Positions 36,006-47,639 of a stretch of 64,000 bases of DNA are shown here, piece after piece. Location: assembly GCA_964058845.1 (NCBI GenBank), contig CAXKVR010000099.1, positions 237,225 through 301,224 of the forward strand. The letters are read 5' to 3'. This stretch comes from Carex sylvatica (lineage: Eukaryota; Streptophyta; Magnoliopsida; Poales; Cyperaceae). Under the pieces are notes generated by a model that was not told the origin of the DNA, did not search any database, and saw nothing but the letters and a program-made list of their open reading frames with translations. The position numbers and the translations under genes are program-made. Positions within the stretch are counted from its first letter, which is position 1. The number at the start of each line of letters is the position of its first letter.

Positions 36006-39000
36006 TCACGAGGTTAGCACCATTTGAGATTCATCTATGGCTACTTTCTGAGAATCTGTGCCAGGAAATTGACCAATGTCATGACCATGCACTTCATGAA
36101 ATGTCTCCTCTAAGCCAATTGCAAATTGATTGGGATTTGATCCGCCATTTACAAAATAATCAGCAATCTGCATAGTAATAAATTGATCAAATGACATTGA
36201 AATTAGATAATATGGAATACATAGCATTTATATATATATACATAACAAGTTGACAGAGATCAGAAATGTTCTTTTGGCCAAATTTGAGTATTTAGTAACT
36301 CAAGATGCTTGAACAGAGACTTTTCAAGAGAAATCATAATCACTTTTGAGATGAACAGGTATTAATTGGTATAATTTCGATACTATCTCATATATGGGCG
36401 CATGACTTTAACCAGGGTTGATTATACAAAAAAACAAATGGAAAATTCTAAACAAAGTGCGAAGCAAACAAAAAGTGAAGAAAATTTGCTTGCACTGAGT
36501 CTCCATTGCACAGTACTTCTGGTCAAAAGGTAAAGTGGAAAGTTATAATACAAAAATGCATTTACATGATTCGCAAGTGCCATTCCGCTCAAGGCAGCAC
36601 TTTGTACACTTGATCCAAGAAGCCAATCACCACAAATCCCAGCTCGACCAAGCGGGTCAAAAATACATGGCACATTTGGAGTGTTCTTTGGCAATGCAGC
36701 ACCCCTATAAGTGGATTTACAATTAGTAACAGAACTTAGCCTGCTGATCAGATTGACCATTGGTATTTTGAAATGGTGAATCTGTAATTTAGATAAAAGA
36801 GTGCTTAGTTTGGTTTTAGAAGAGGTACTCTTGTCAGTTTCTCATAGTCGGTGGAAAAAAAAATACTCCTAAAGGTCAACAATGAGAGTCGGGGATAACT
36901 TTTAGTTTCTCGGCAAGTGTTGGGGTTCTTCTATAATTTATTGATGAAGAAGTGGATCCTTCTGCAAAATTTACTTCACAAAATACTAGGCAGTTTTTCA
37001 ATTTAATATTTAGTAATTACCACAACTGGTAATTAAATAGATAAAAGTAAATCATACCATAGCTGAACCCGTCGTGTATAAACTGGCTGCTGGAGCCCAC
37101 CTTTTGGCAAACCTAGAGCAAGCTCCACACCATGAAGCATCTCTTGTTTTACTTTCTCTGCTGTTACATTTGGTATGTTTTCCTAAAAAATAAGAGTATT
37201 TTCAGAGATATATTCAATCTATCATATAAACCTTCAAAATTGGCAGAAGTTCATAACTTTAAGAAGGAAAATGTTTCTTATGTTCATGGATTCTCCATCC
37301 GGCCGCACCCGTGACATACTGGTACCTCTGACATCATATTGGTACCTCTTTGTTTATTATTTGGCAAGCTTTTTTTTTTCGTGTATGTAACAAATGGCAG
37401 TTGAAAACGCAATAGATAAAGTAGTATTTGGATAAACACCAACAGCAAGTGTTACCAAAATAAATACCAACCAGTAGTACCAGGCTGAAGTAACTGACCT
37501 GTGGAACTTTATTTCTCTTTGCATAGGTCGCAGTACTAAAAAAGGTCCAGCAGTGAGGTGCCCCGCCTCCTAAGTGGAGAAGCTTCCTAGAGTTGTTTCC
37601 CATCCATGAGAGGGATTCAACACCATTAACAAATGCCCCTTCGAAATCCACGTTTCTCGGGAGAGGGAGAGGGTCATTAAAAGCCGCAAGAAGTGCCCAA
37701 ATAGCACTGAGGTCAAGTTTCTATAAGAATAGTGGGTGTTATTTTTGCAAGAAACATATGATGTTGATGCAATTTAAGACTATTTCAAAATGTTCGACCA
37801 GCCAATATATCAACATTTTGTTAAGTGAGGCTATGGTACTATGCACAACGTACATTGGTTTAGAAAATCAATACTTTTGAATGGTTTAGAATCTTTAGAT
37901 CAAGTGATATTCATTCTACCTATCTAAAAATATAGTAAAAAAAAAAAAAATCTAAAAATATTAAATTTGACCTACAAGTACATTTTCATATAAAAATTAT
38001 GTTGAACGTTTGAACTTTGAAAACAAAGATATTGATTCATAGTACGGATCAAGCGCACTATGCATTGTACCGACTGTAATTATGACAGATTAAATGAAGG
38101 TAAACACTGCGCACCTTCATTTTCCTAGTTAGAAGAGGCAAGCCTGAGGTAGAAAGTAAGCGATTTGCACATTTTCCTATTTAAAATGTCATAAGCTTCC
38201 TATGAGAATTGGAGATTAAAAATTTAGAAACTGAATCTAGAAGAGCTCATTGTTTGGATTACCATTGTGCGCGATTACAATTGCATCAAATTGGCCATGA
38301 AGTTTGTCCTTCTCAGATAAGTACCAAATGCCATTCAGCGGCTCTATCTTGCTTATCCAACATGGTCTCACCACATCAATCAGTTTACTCTGTACTTTTG
38401 AGTTTATTGCAATCAGACTATTATACAATCCTTTGAAACAGAAACTTTTATTGAAACAACAAAATTTTATTCTCTGATTGTTTCCAGAAATAAAATGTTA
38501 AGCGTTGATAGAAAATGTGTCCTAGCACCCCTATCCATGCACTTTAACAATGTAATTAACTGTGAGAATTGGACCATTTAAAGTATAAATTGGTCTTGTT
38601 GTAACATTGTTATACAACATTTCCTCATGTAACATTCCACAATTTTGAACAACCGATATCACTCATGTAATATTTTCATCAGTTTCTTACACTAAATCTG
38701 TTCAATAATATCTGATACTCTAAATCTTTTCAATAATATCTGATACTGTCAGTGTTAAAAGGATTTCCAATTTTACAACAAGTTAAGGGGCCAGCCTTGC
38801 AGATAATTAATAGACAGGGGCTTTTTTGCAACTATTTGAGAGAGAGAGAGAGAGAACCTGGTTTAAGATAGAATCAGCAAGGGAGCGCATCCCATTGACA
38901 CCAATATATCTCGGTCTAGAATCCTGCATTGGGGTAAAATTTCCACCAACTTCAAGTTCTCCTATTTTTCCTTTCCACTCACGAATAAAACCTTTATCTA

Positions 39001-40181
39001 GCCATCTATCAACTAACTTCTGAAATCTTTCATCATTGCATGTGAAAAATTGTGCGGCATGGTCAAAAATCAATGGTTGTGGATCAATTACTCTTGTGGC
39101 CATCCTTCCACCCAAACCATGCATTCCCTATAGAGCACTACAAAATCTTAATTTCAATAATTTTTTATGCAAAGAGAGAAAAGGCAAGAAAATCATAAAT
39201 CTGAACTGTCAGCAGTAACCACTGCCTTATATTGGAGAACCCAAATAACATACTCATACTCTGACAAGCACCGCACTGTGCCAAATTATATGCACCAGTA
39301 TTTCTACAGGCAAACAATAACCCTTGATTTAAAGATTCATCCTAATAAGGATTCTAATATGGCGTTTGGTGCATAGGGTTAAGGAGTAAGAAGCAGTAAT
39401 AATGTACTGCTATGTACCAACAGATGGTACTGGTACCATGCTAAATACTATTCACAATGGTAGAGCTGGAAAAAATTTACTTGTGGGGAGCCTGCTCGAA
39501 CCTGACCTGGCCTGAGAATTTTGAAAATTTAAATTACTAAATTTGACGGAACCTAACCCAACCTGACACTATTTGAAAAATCAATTTTTTTAACTAAATC
39601 CTAACACACTGAACCAAAAACAACCTTTGAACAACCCAAGCCAAAAAGAATTGCAACTTACAGCTGAAATTTTTTCACTCAACTCAACAGACACCTCACC
39701 TAACCTAACAAAATTGAAATGTAAAACGGCCACAGATGATCCAAAGCTGATGCTGACACGAATTTGTTTTCAAAATTGAAACAACTGAACGCCCGTATGC
39801 CAGTTCCGCCTCAAATTACATTCGCGGTACTAAATTCCATACCGTATCGAAAACGGTAGAGCGAACTCCTCTCTCTTCCAGCGTGGCCGCGCAAAGAAGC
39901 CCTGACACGCCGCCTCCAATGATCCCCACAACGGGGTCGTCTGACAGTGGGGTCTCGAAAATGACCTGCTCTTGCTTGAAGCTCTTTCTGGTAACTGACT
40001 TGCGGGACCCTCCGTATGACCCCCTCCTCCTCTTCGTCTTCGTCTTTGTGGTGCTGTTGTCAGGCGGGGCGCCATTATTGGAGGGTTTAGATGAAGAGCA
40101 GAGAGGGAAGGTGAGTTTAGGGTTTGGTCTTTTGGGATTGGGAAAGAGATAGATTGAGCGAGAGAGGAGAGAAGTAACCAT
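36006..40181 (-). CDS. FAD-dependent amine-oxidase/renalase-like oxidoreductase
   Basis: Flavoprotein of the plant NAD(P)/FAD oxidoreductase family resembling At3g04650; the substrate is unknown. Eight exons join in phase: 39843-40181, 38858-39127, 38263-38389, 38115-38176, 37499-37720, 37058-37182, 36566-36704, 36006-36167, encoding 481 residues. The N-terminal 70 residues are Ser/Lys/Arg-rich, consistent with a plastid transit peptide. The Rossmann dinucleotide motif IIGGGVSG is at 87-94, and LGGRMATR (about 117-124) matches the second flavin-contact motif of amine oxidases. Further conserved blocks are IDPQPLIFDHAAQFFT, RPCWISKIEP, GVESLSWMGNNS, PHCWTFFSTA, and the C-terminal FAD loop GICGDWLLGSSVQSAALSG. 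A 62-nt exon (38115-38176) is easy to miss but restores phase exactly. The last about 50 residues extend beyond the usual end of the family. No frame lesion. Confidence 0.9.
37835..38072. mobile_element. Family C/E palindrome, internally deleted, in an intron
   Basis: The left edge GGTACTATGCACAACGTACA and inverted right edge GGTACAATGCATAGTGCGC flank TTTGACCTACAAGTACATTT and ATTATGTTGAACGTTTG, the family core. It lies in the intron between exons 4 and 5 of the oxidoreductase gene. Confidence 0.6.
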
Positions 40182-40316
40182 GGAGTGACAGAGGAGAGTG
40201 TGGAGGAAACAGTGAAATCTGAGAGGTTTTTCCTAGGAATAGGTAGGAAAGAGTTAGTCTTATCTCTTGACGAACGCACCGGATTGATTTAGATCACGTC
40301 AGCATATTGATCGGTC

Positions 40317-40507
40317 GTAAACAAATCTGCTGTTATTCCAAAGGAATAACATGAACCTGTTATTCCGATCTCAATCGTTCAACTTTTTCCATGAGCGAAT
40401 CTCAACGGAGAACTTTTTTTTATCGCGAAAACTCAACAAAAATCAACGGTAGTGATCTGAATAACAGGTTCCTGTTGTTCCTTTGGAATAACAGCAGACT
40501 TATTTCC
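40317..40507. mobile_element. Mutator-like MITE, family A, in the oxidoreductase promoter
   Basis: A 191-bp element with ends GTAAACAAATCTGCTGTTAT and, inverted, GGAAATAAGTCTGCTGTTAT, and arms of about 45 bp (CCAAAGGAATAACA, GAACCTGTTATTC). Flanks TGATCGGTC (40308-40316) and TGATCGATC (40508-40516) form a 9-bp target duplication with one mismatch. It begins 135 bp upstream of the start codon. Confidence 0.82.
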
Positions 40508-41830
40508 TGATCGATCTGGCACGTTGGTTTTAAATCGGACAGTGTAGAATAAGTATAGTCATATTATCCTTAATGCTGCGTTTGATAACAAGATAATTTG
40601 AAGTAATACGCCAATACGTCTCATCTGTCATATTCATACTTGACAAGACAATATATACATAATTTGATATTGTCAGTTTGTCACTGTGTATCAGGTATAT
40701 TTTATTATTTTTAAATTAAGTGTGAATTTTGTGTAATTTGAATTTGTACATTACCTCTTAGAATTGAACATGATTATGTTTATTTACATTATATTTATAT
40801 TAATTAAGTTGATATTGTACATTAACATAATTCATATTACAGGCATTTTTTGCGGTTTAAAAAGTGTGTGACAGGTGGATGAACCCCAACGAAATAATCT
40901 AGAGCGGTTGTTAGAGGATTATGAAACAGTTTTTTACTCGATCAGTAAATTATTGACGACAATGCTTTTCAAACTTGGTTCATTAGTTATCGGAAGAACC
41001 ACAAAACATAATTACTTCATGAGCGAGATTATGATACTATGCAATGCATATATCCGTATTACAAATTAATATTTTTATTTTCAATCAAATAGTTTATCTG
41101 AACCGTTCAACATAATTTTCATATAAAGAGATAAACCGTTCAACATAATTTTCATATAAAGATGTAGTTGCAAGATTAAATTTAACATTTTTATTTTTTT
41201 TTACTACTAGAAAATAACTACTTGAAAATAACTACTTTTAAATGATATAGAATAATTAGATCAAGCAATTTTCTGCCTATCTAAAAAATTAGTAAATAAT
41301 TTTTAAAAAATACAAATTTGATCAGCAAGTACATTTCATATAGAGATTATGTTGAACATTTGATTGTTTGAACTTCAAAAATGAATATAGTGATCCATAG
41401 TACAGATCAGTATGAGCTATGCATAGTACCGTAGCCTCACTCTTACTTCATTTTGGATATGTAACATTTCACTTTCCCTTCAATTCTTTGCCCCAAGACT
41501 GAAAAAAAAAACACTGGAAAACAAATTATGAGATCTTGAATTTAGCAATACTAAAGTTCTTGAGCATTCAAATAAATTGTTGAGCATAACAACAGGATGC
41601 CAACAACATAACATGATTAACATCACATTAAATTTACAAGTTACAATCACATGACATCACATTCTCGGTCTCAGCCAGAAGTTCTCTACCCCAATAATTC
41701 CATAACCCCACCGACGTCCCCAGAAATAAATGAAAAGATGAACAGAGAAGAACAACAGAGGCCAAATTTTTCTCTCAAATGGGCAAAATTAGGAAAAATA
41801 AAAAGATAAATTTTAGAATTTCCAGAATTT
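40508..41830. other. Intergenic with one palindromic MITE
   Basis: Between the oxidoreductase promoter and the WVD2-like stop codon. Apart from the palindrome at 41031-41432 it is AT-rich. The last 200 bases are probably the 3' untranslated region of the WVD2-like gene. Confidence 0.5.
41031..41432. mobile_element. Palindromic MITE, family E
   Basis: The left edge GATACTATGCAATGCATATA mirrors the right GAGCTATGCATAGTACCG. Arms share CTGAACCGTTCAACATAATT, TTCATATAAAGA, and (right) CAAGTACATTTCATATAGAG. A 33-bp stretch (AACCGTTCAACATAATTTTC and onward) is tandemly duplicated in the left arm. Confidence 0.7.
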
Positions 41831-41833
41831 GAA

Positions 41834-44800
41834 TCAAGCCTCAACCGTGCCATCAGCTGCTGCATCCTCGTCAATTGGGGTTGTCAGGTGAGCCTCCTCC
41901 CCTTCGGGTTTGGGCTCTTCTTTTGGTTTAAGGGATCTCTGGGCCTTGGAAGCACTAGCTGGAGAATTGCTTCTGGTTTTATTGTGCCAGTTGCCCAAAC
42001 TGTGGCGCTGTGACCTTTCATGAGTGCCACCATTAGTAGCGTCTCTAGGGGAGGAATTGGCAGCATCACCGGAGCTCTTTCTCCTGCCAAGTTTTGGTGA
42101 TTTTGCACGTGTTGGAGGAACCTGATTTATTGGATGTAAAAATTGATAGAAAGTAGTTAGTTAATCAAGCATAATCAAGATACGCTTTGCAGATTTAGTA
42201 AAAAAATTTTAACTTGCTTTTCAGTTTAAATATTCAAACTTCTGACTAAAACAAAATTTTAAACCTTGTAAACTCTCGTTGTTATTATGAATCCCATTTA
42301 TTGATAACATTGTTGTAAGAGTGAAATTGCAATGACTATATTCAGGGGCAGATTTACTCATAGGCTAACGGGTGCTTAGCCACCCCCAGAATACAAATCA
42401 ACAATTTGATCCTTTATACTATATAATTTAGAAAGTGTTTATATAGTTGAGACCCCTCATAAAATTATAAATGTTGGACTTAGCTTAGTGGCTAGAACTC
42501 CACTTTGTGTTTGTGGAGACTTCAGTTCAAATTCGACTTGCCACACATTATACGTGTTACATTTCTGTCCCTCCAATCTAAATTTTCTGGTTCCGCCCCT
42601 GATTATATTGACTTGAAGCATTGGGTAAGGTTTGAGATAAAATGTACCTTTTTCAGTTCAGTCTTTGCAGGAGGTCCCTCATGGTAGAAGCTAGGCATAG
42701 GTGTAGCCTTAAATTTCAAACTCTTTCTCAGCTGTTTTAAAGCAGCATTTTGCTCTTCCTATAAGTTGGAATGGTACATAAATTAGCATAATTACAGAGA
42801 AATGATGCTTTTATAAAAAAGGGTCTTTTGCAGAAAAGCACCAACATTATTTCTAAATTGGCAGAATCACCCAAGATATTCCATTTTAGAGGGGTTTTTA
42901 TCCTGACAATCTGCACTCCAACATCCTTAGCAAAAAGATTCACTTAAACATTTAATTTTCTCATTTGGGAAACATGAGGGTTACAATCTCAGAGAAGATT
43001 TCTAAGTTTTAACAAATAGTGCTTACAAGTATCACGATCGAGTTTGCAATTTAAAACAAAATTTAAGATCTTTATATTTGGAAATTAAGAGCAATGTGGT
43101 CATTCTTTTTTCTAACAGTTCTAAATTTACTTTCAATGTTTCCAAATACCATAATGTGTGTACGATACAGTGAGAATTCATAATGGGTGTTTACTGAGAA
43201 AAACAAACCGTAAATAGGGGCCTCTTAAAAGATAATCCTAGACTAGAAAACAACCTTTGTTTTAGCTTCCATTTCCATTTTCTCTGCCTCCATAGCATGC
43301 TGTTTCTCCTCTAGTTTTGTATAGAACTGAATTAAAATAAAAAAAGAGAAGAAAGATACTTTCATTAAATTAGCTAAAACCAGTCTTACGCTCTTCAAAT
43401 TATTTAGAAGAAATTTTTGGCGCATACCCATCTAAACCTTGATACATTTTATATATCCCTACAAAAAAAGAATCTGCCAGACATACCTCCTCTTCACATT
43501 TTCCAAAACCATTAAAACTAGCTTTCTCTATGGGATAATAATGCGTGGGATTTGGTCAGTTAGCGATTCGCGATATCATGACTTCACCAGATATACAAAC
43601 CTACAGGATCGGGACATGTTGTGTAATTTGGCAGGTTCTGGACACAATATTCTCTTTTTTGTATTTAGCAAAATTTATCTGGCCCTTATTTTAGCCTTTT
43701 CATGTTGACAAAGAAGGTAGTTATTTGACAACAGGTTGGGTCACACATTCCAACCAACCTGAAACCATTAACCCAATGTCATCCCTAATTATTCAGCAAG
43801 GGGAGACCAGGGTTACAAATGCCATTCCTAAATTTAGGAATTCATAGGAAAAGGAGGTGGTAATTAGGAATACGGAAGATATACCTTGAGGGGTTGAGGT
43901 ATCTAGATAATTTCTTCCTTTCTCAGGGACTTAATAGGTAAAGAATATCCACCTTTAATAATAGGGTTACCCAATAAGTTGGTTAAAATTTGACAAGGGT
44001 AAGAGATGCAAACCTCCCTCCTCTTCTCAGCACGTTCGCTGGAGCGAAAAGTTGGTGCACTAGCTACTGTACTCTTAGGTTTACTATATCTTGTCTGATT
44101 ATTCCTGTAGTTTTTGCAAAATAAAAAAAGAGAATGTTATGGTAGGAGAAGAAAAAAACCAAAAGAAAATTTGACCGTCCTTCTTTGCCTAACAACTGAG
44201 CTCATTGATTTTAATTAAGCCAATATAGCAAATGAATATAATGACATAACTTGTATGCCTTAAATAAAACTAAGTTCAAGGGTTGGATTCCACATAATGC
44301 AGTGTGCTTTTCAAAAGGAAATGCTTCATTTTATGGTCTGTAAACATCAAATATGTGTACATACTTGCCAGCTCGCAAATGTAATGCATATCTCCCCTAC
44401 TTTCTTTAAAATATTCAATTTACCATCTTTACTCAATCGTCAGGAAAACATATATGGTGAGGGAGGATATGCAGCTTCGGCATACATTAAAGATAATGGC
44501 CGAGGCCCTGTTATAGAGAATAAATATAGTTCGCCGTGAGGTGTATGTGATGTTTTCTTATGTTCTGTAGGGCCTGTGTGCTATTTCTTGTTTTACAGGG
44601 CTACAACTGAAAATATCATGCAACAAATGCAATTGCTCCTCTTTCATTATCAGTGAAATAGAAGTGATATTTTCTAAAGCAAATAAAAAAGAAAAGAAAA
44701 AAAAGACAAACAAAAGAGAGATATCCATACAGAGAAGACAAGGAACAGGAATCCTCCTCATCTTGGTAGTTTTGATTTTCTGGTTGCAAAGGCTTTCTTG

Positions 44801-46588
44801 AGGACACAGGTGAAGCTCCCTGTAAAAAAAGAAAAAGAAAAAAAGAATGTTAATCAAGTGTTAACTAATCCTCAATTAGTGCTTTTTGCCCTCACCTGAC
44901 TATCAAGTGTCGGTGCTACTGAGTCTCGGATTAACTATATTTGCTTCAGTTAACCCTCAATATGCAGTACTGGCAACTAATACTAGTTCTGCAACCCAAC
45001 CTAAATAGGTCTCAGTTTTGTAGCCAGGTCTTATTTAAAACTATTTTAGCCTAAAAAAACCAAACATCAATTTAATAAATTTTGGCCACTAGTTAACCTT
45101 AGTGTCCCCATTCACTTGATAAAAAAACCAAACATCAATTGAAGTATCCTTCGATTTTCACTTGATAAGATTTGTCCCCATTCACCGGTAAAAAAAGATG
45201 GGAAATTACATAATCCTTATAAATTCAAACTTTACCTGGATTAACCATTAGTTAGGCAATGCCGGTTAGTTAATCCCCAAGTTTGCAGTTTAAGCCTTAA
45301 CTAGGCTCTCCTGATTTTTGAGGGTTTGAGGAAACTGGAGGTAAATTAGAGAGGAGGCGGCCAAACCAGTCACATCCCAATTTGGGCGTATGCATAGAAC
45401 TTAGAGAAATGTATAGACTGATTTGACCCATTATTCTCCTTAACTATAGGAGCACAACATGAAAATGAAAACTAAGGAAAACCTTTAAGACTCAAGAGAA
45501 AAGTGGAAGGAGCCGGCACTAAAAAAAGAGCTTTCTAGAGAGGAGAAACCCTAGCTGTCGTCGCTCCCTTCTTCCTCACCTCTTTCCATTCCACTCGTCC
45601 CATTCTTAGTTTTCTTCTTCGGCATAGCGATATACTTCCTCTCTTTCGTCTCTATCTCCTTAAGCGGAGAAGAGAATGAGGGAGAGGGAAGGGAGCCGAG
45701 TCGAGTGGAGCTGATCGGAGCCGAGAGCGCGGTATTGTCGGAGCTCGAAGTGTAGAGCCTTTACCCCCATCTTGATCGGAGCGCAACAAATACGGCCGTC
45801 GAAGCGTGGCGGCTATCGGACGAAAGCGGATCCGGTCGTAGATAGAGATGAAGAAAGAAGTAATAGGGTGTTTTTTAGAGTAGATAAATATGATTAGTTG
45901 ATTAGAGTAGTTTACGTGATTTCATGAGGATAAATGAGTTTAGATCTAGGAAGGAGGGTCATTTGACCCGTTGTAAGTCCCGTTTTTCATCAATGAAATT
46001 GTTAGTGTGCATTTAAAACCACTAACCTTCAAAAAAAAAAAAAATGAAAACCAAGGGGCCATTTCACCATATGCCAAATAAAGACGTATAATATGCAACC
46101 ATAGAAGCAAAGAAGCGTCATGCATATCACTATAAAACATGGGAACACCTAAAACCCATCAGATGAGAATGTTCTCAGCCAGTATTGTACATGCTTTAGA
46201 GGGGGGGGGGGGGGGGGGGGGTGTGATATCAGTTGTTTTTGAGTATACATAATATATAATATTGTTGCTTTGCAAGGGCACAGATGAAATAATTCCAACA
46301 AAAAATAATTACCTCATTTTTCTTTACCACACCGTCTGTCACATGTGCACGGCTCCCCCTCTTCTCAGTGGCAAGTGCAAATGGCTGAGGGACAGTCCGG
46401 TTTGAACGTCCAGTGCCTTCAACTGAAACCCTAGGCGCTACTCTTACACGCGTCTCAGATTTCCTGTTCTTTTCGGTTTCCTCAGAATCTGAAATTGGAT
46501 TTGCTTCTTCCTCTGAGTTCAAATTCAATGATTCAATTCCCACGTTGTGCTCACCATTTGTGGATACTTCTGCAGCCCCCTTCTCCAT
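41834..46588 (-). CDS. WDL: WVD2-LIKE (TPX2-family) microtubule-associated protein
   Basis: Plant-specific microtubule bundling protein of the WAVE-DAMPENED2 family, acting on cortical arrays and cell expansion. Six coding exons join in phase: 46313-46588, 44731-44819, 44014-44104, 43255-43326, 42648-42758, 41834-42121, giving 308 residues. Diagnostic features are [12 protein letters not shown] (about 66-77), [14 protein letters not shown] [10 protein letters not shown], the family hallmark [16 protein letters not shown] (KLEEK at 156-160) with a predicted coiled coil, [18 protein letters not shown], and [20 protein letters not shown]. The acidic N-terminus and the basic, Ser-rich C-terminus ending DGTVEA are typical. 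The ATG is 8 nt after an acceptor (TTTTAG/AAAGAAA), so the first exon is non-coding. The open frame upstream of that acceptor is intron. Introns carry an hAT MITE (42343) and a retroposon (45478). No frame lesion. Confidence 0.9.
42343..42601. mobile_element. hAT MITE in a WVD2-like intron
   Basis: Ends CAGGGGCAGATTTA and, inverted, CAGGGGCGGAACCAG. The 8-bp flanks are ACTATATT (42335-42342) and ATTATATT (42602-42609). The interior contains an A-box-like TAGCTTAGTGG and a B-box-like AGTTCAAATTC (42480-42540), as seen in tRNA-derived sequences. Confidence 0.8.
45478..46043 (+). mobile_element. Poly(A)-tailed retroposon in a WVD2-like intron
   Basis: A 566-bp insert ends in an A14 tract (from about 46031) and is flanked by 13-bp repeats ATGAAAACTAAGG (45465-45477) and ATGAAAACCAAGG (46044-46056). 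The first 400 bases are GC-rich with AAACCCTAG near the start. The 3' part (CATCAATGAAATTGTTAG, ACTAACCTTCAAAA) resembles a plant LINE/SINE tail. It is inserted antisense to the host gene. Whether it is a truncated LINE, a SINE or a processed transcript copy is open. Confidence 0.72.
46201..46221. repeat. Poly(G) tract of 21
   Basis: An uninterrupted run of 21 G on the plus strand inside the intron of the WVD2-like gene, so C-rich in its transcript. Rare in an AT-rich genome. Length may be unstable or misassembled. Confidence 0.95.
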
Positions 46589-47247
46589 TTTCTTTCTAAA
46601 ATTATAGAAAGGTACCACATAAGAATAAAGATACTGTGAAGCGTACCAGTCTATACGCAAGTTGGTATTGCATTGTTTCAAAACTTGAGGCGTTAATTTA
46701 TCATAATTGGATTTGAGCAATATTGATTAAATTTGACAGCTGAGACTTAATCTCTTCGAACAAATCATTGCCTATCTATTAACATGACCATAGAATTATC
46801 AATTGACCCTAAATTTCTTCATCCAGAAATTAATAGCTAATTAATTGCAGAAAATACTACAGAAAGCTATTAAATGGTGAAATGCATTTTTGAGTACCAT
46901 GAAATCAGTTAGATTAACTTACATTGGGAGTCAGATCAAGCCTAATACTTCCACAAACCGCTAATAAATAAAGCCAAAAATTCAAACAAAATCAAACTTA
47001 TATTCTAAAGTAAGGTTCAGAAAACAGACTAAATCCAGTTATGGGGGTGATAAAACATTTTGGAGGGAATCCATGCAAAAAGAGCCCAATGTGTGATAGA
47101 AGAGAGCTAAATGTTAAACCAAGGAATCAATTCAAGGAATACATCGGCGAAAGAATATATTTGAAAGAAATATTTAAATAATACGAAAATTATGAGTGTG
47201 TCAAAATGCGAAAAAGAGGGGCAAAAGAAGAAGAGGAAGAACGCACC

Positions 47248-47400
47248 TGACTTCGATTACAGATTCAACCACTACCAACGATTAAGCTACCGAGCAAGCG
47301 AGGGAAAGGGGTAGCTCGGCGCCGAGGGCAGTCGGAGACAATCGCGTAAGAGAGAAGGGGTAGAGAGAGAGAAACAAAGAGAGGGGAAAGATGAAAGCGT
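47248..47400 (-). other. Non-coding first exon of the WVD2-like gene
   Basis: On the minus strand the sequence is C/T-rich, contains no useful ATG before the donor, and ends CGAAGTCAG/GTGCGTTC at 47248, a good donor. It would join the acceptor just upstream of the start codon at 46588. The transcription start near 47400 is a guess. Confidence 0.5.
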
Positions 47401-47639
47401 CGTCTCCGTTTCATAAAAAATGGACAAGAAATAGATGCCTTGAGATGATGACACGTGGTCCAGTTAGAATTTGAGGATCCCGGAATTAGAAGAAGTCATG
47501 TTTATCCTAACCGTTATTACGTACTTATCCTAACCGTTGCCATCATAATAAACAACCTAGCCTTCAAATTGAAATTGACCTTTAAAATTGAAATGGTTTA
47601 AATAGTACTAAAACAATAAAAAATAAACAATAAAAAATG
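47401..47639. promoter_or_regulatory. WVD2-like promoter region
   Basis: Upstream sequence of the WVD2-like gene. Contains ATGACACGTGGTCCAG (G-box CACGTG at about 47452) and two TATCCTAACCGTT copies about 29 bp apart (MYB-like AACCGTT, 47503-47541). Function inferred from motifs only. Confidence 0.4.

Noticed and set aside
42470..42545. Possible tRNA gene
   Set aside because: A- and B-box-like words are present, but no cloverleaf with acceptor stem and anticodon arm can be drawn. It lies inside an hAT MITE.
46589..46720. Upstream 44-codon extension of the WVD2-like protein
   Set aside because: A good acceptor (TTTTAG/AAAGAAA) lies just before the family-consistent Met, and the upstream peptide has no family match; it is intron.
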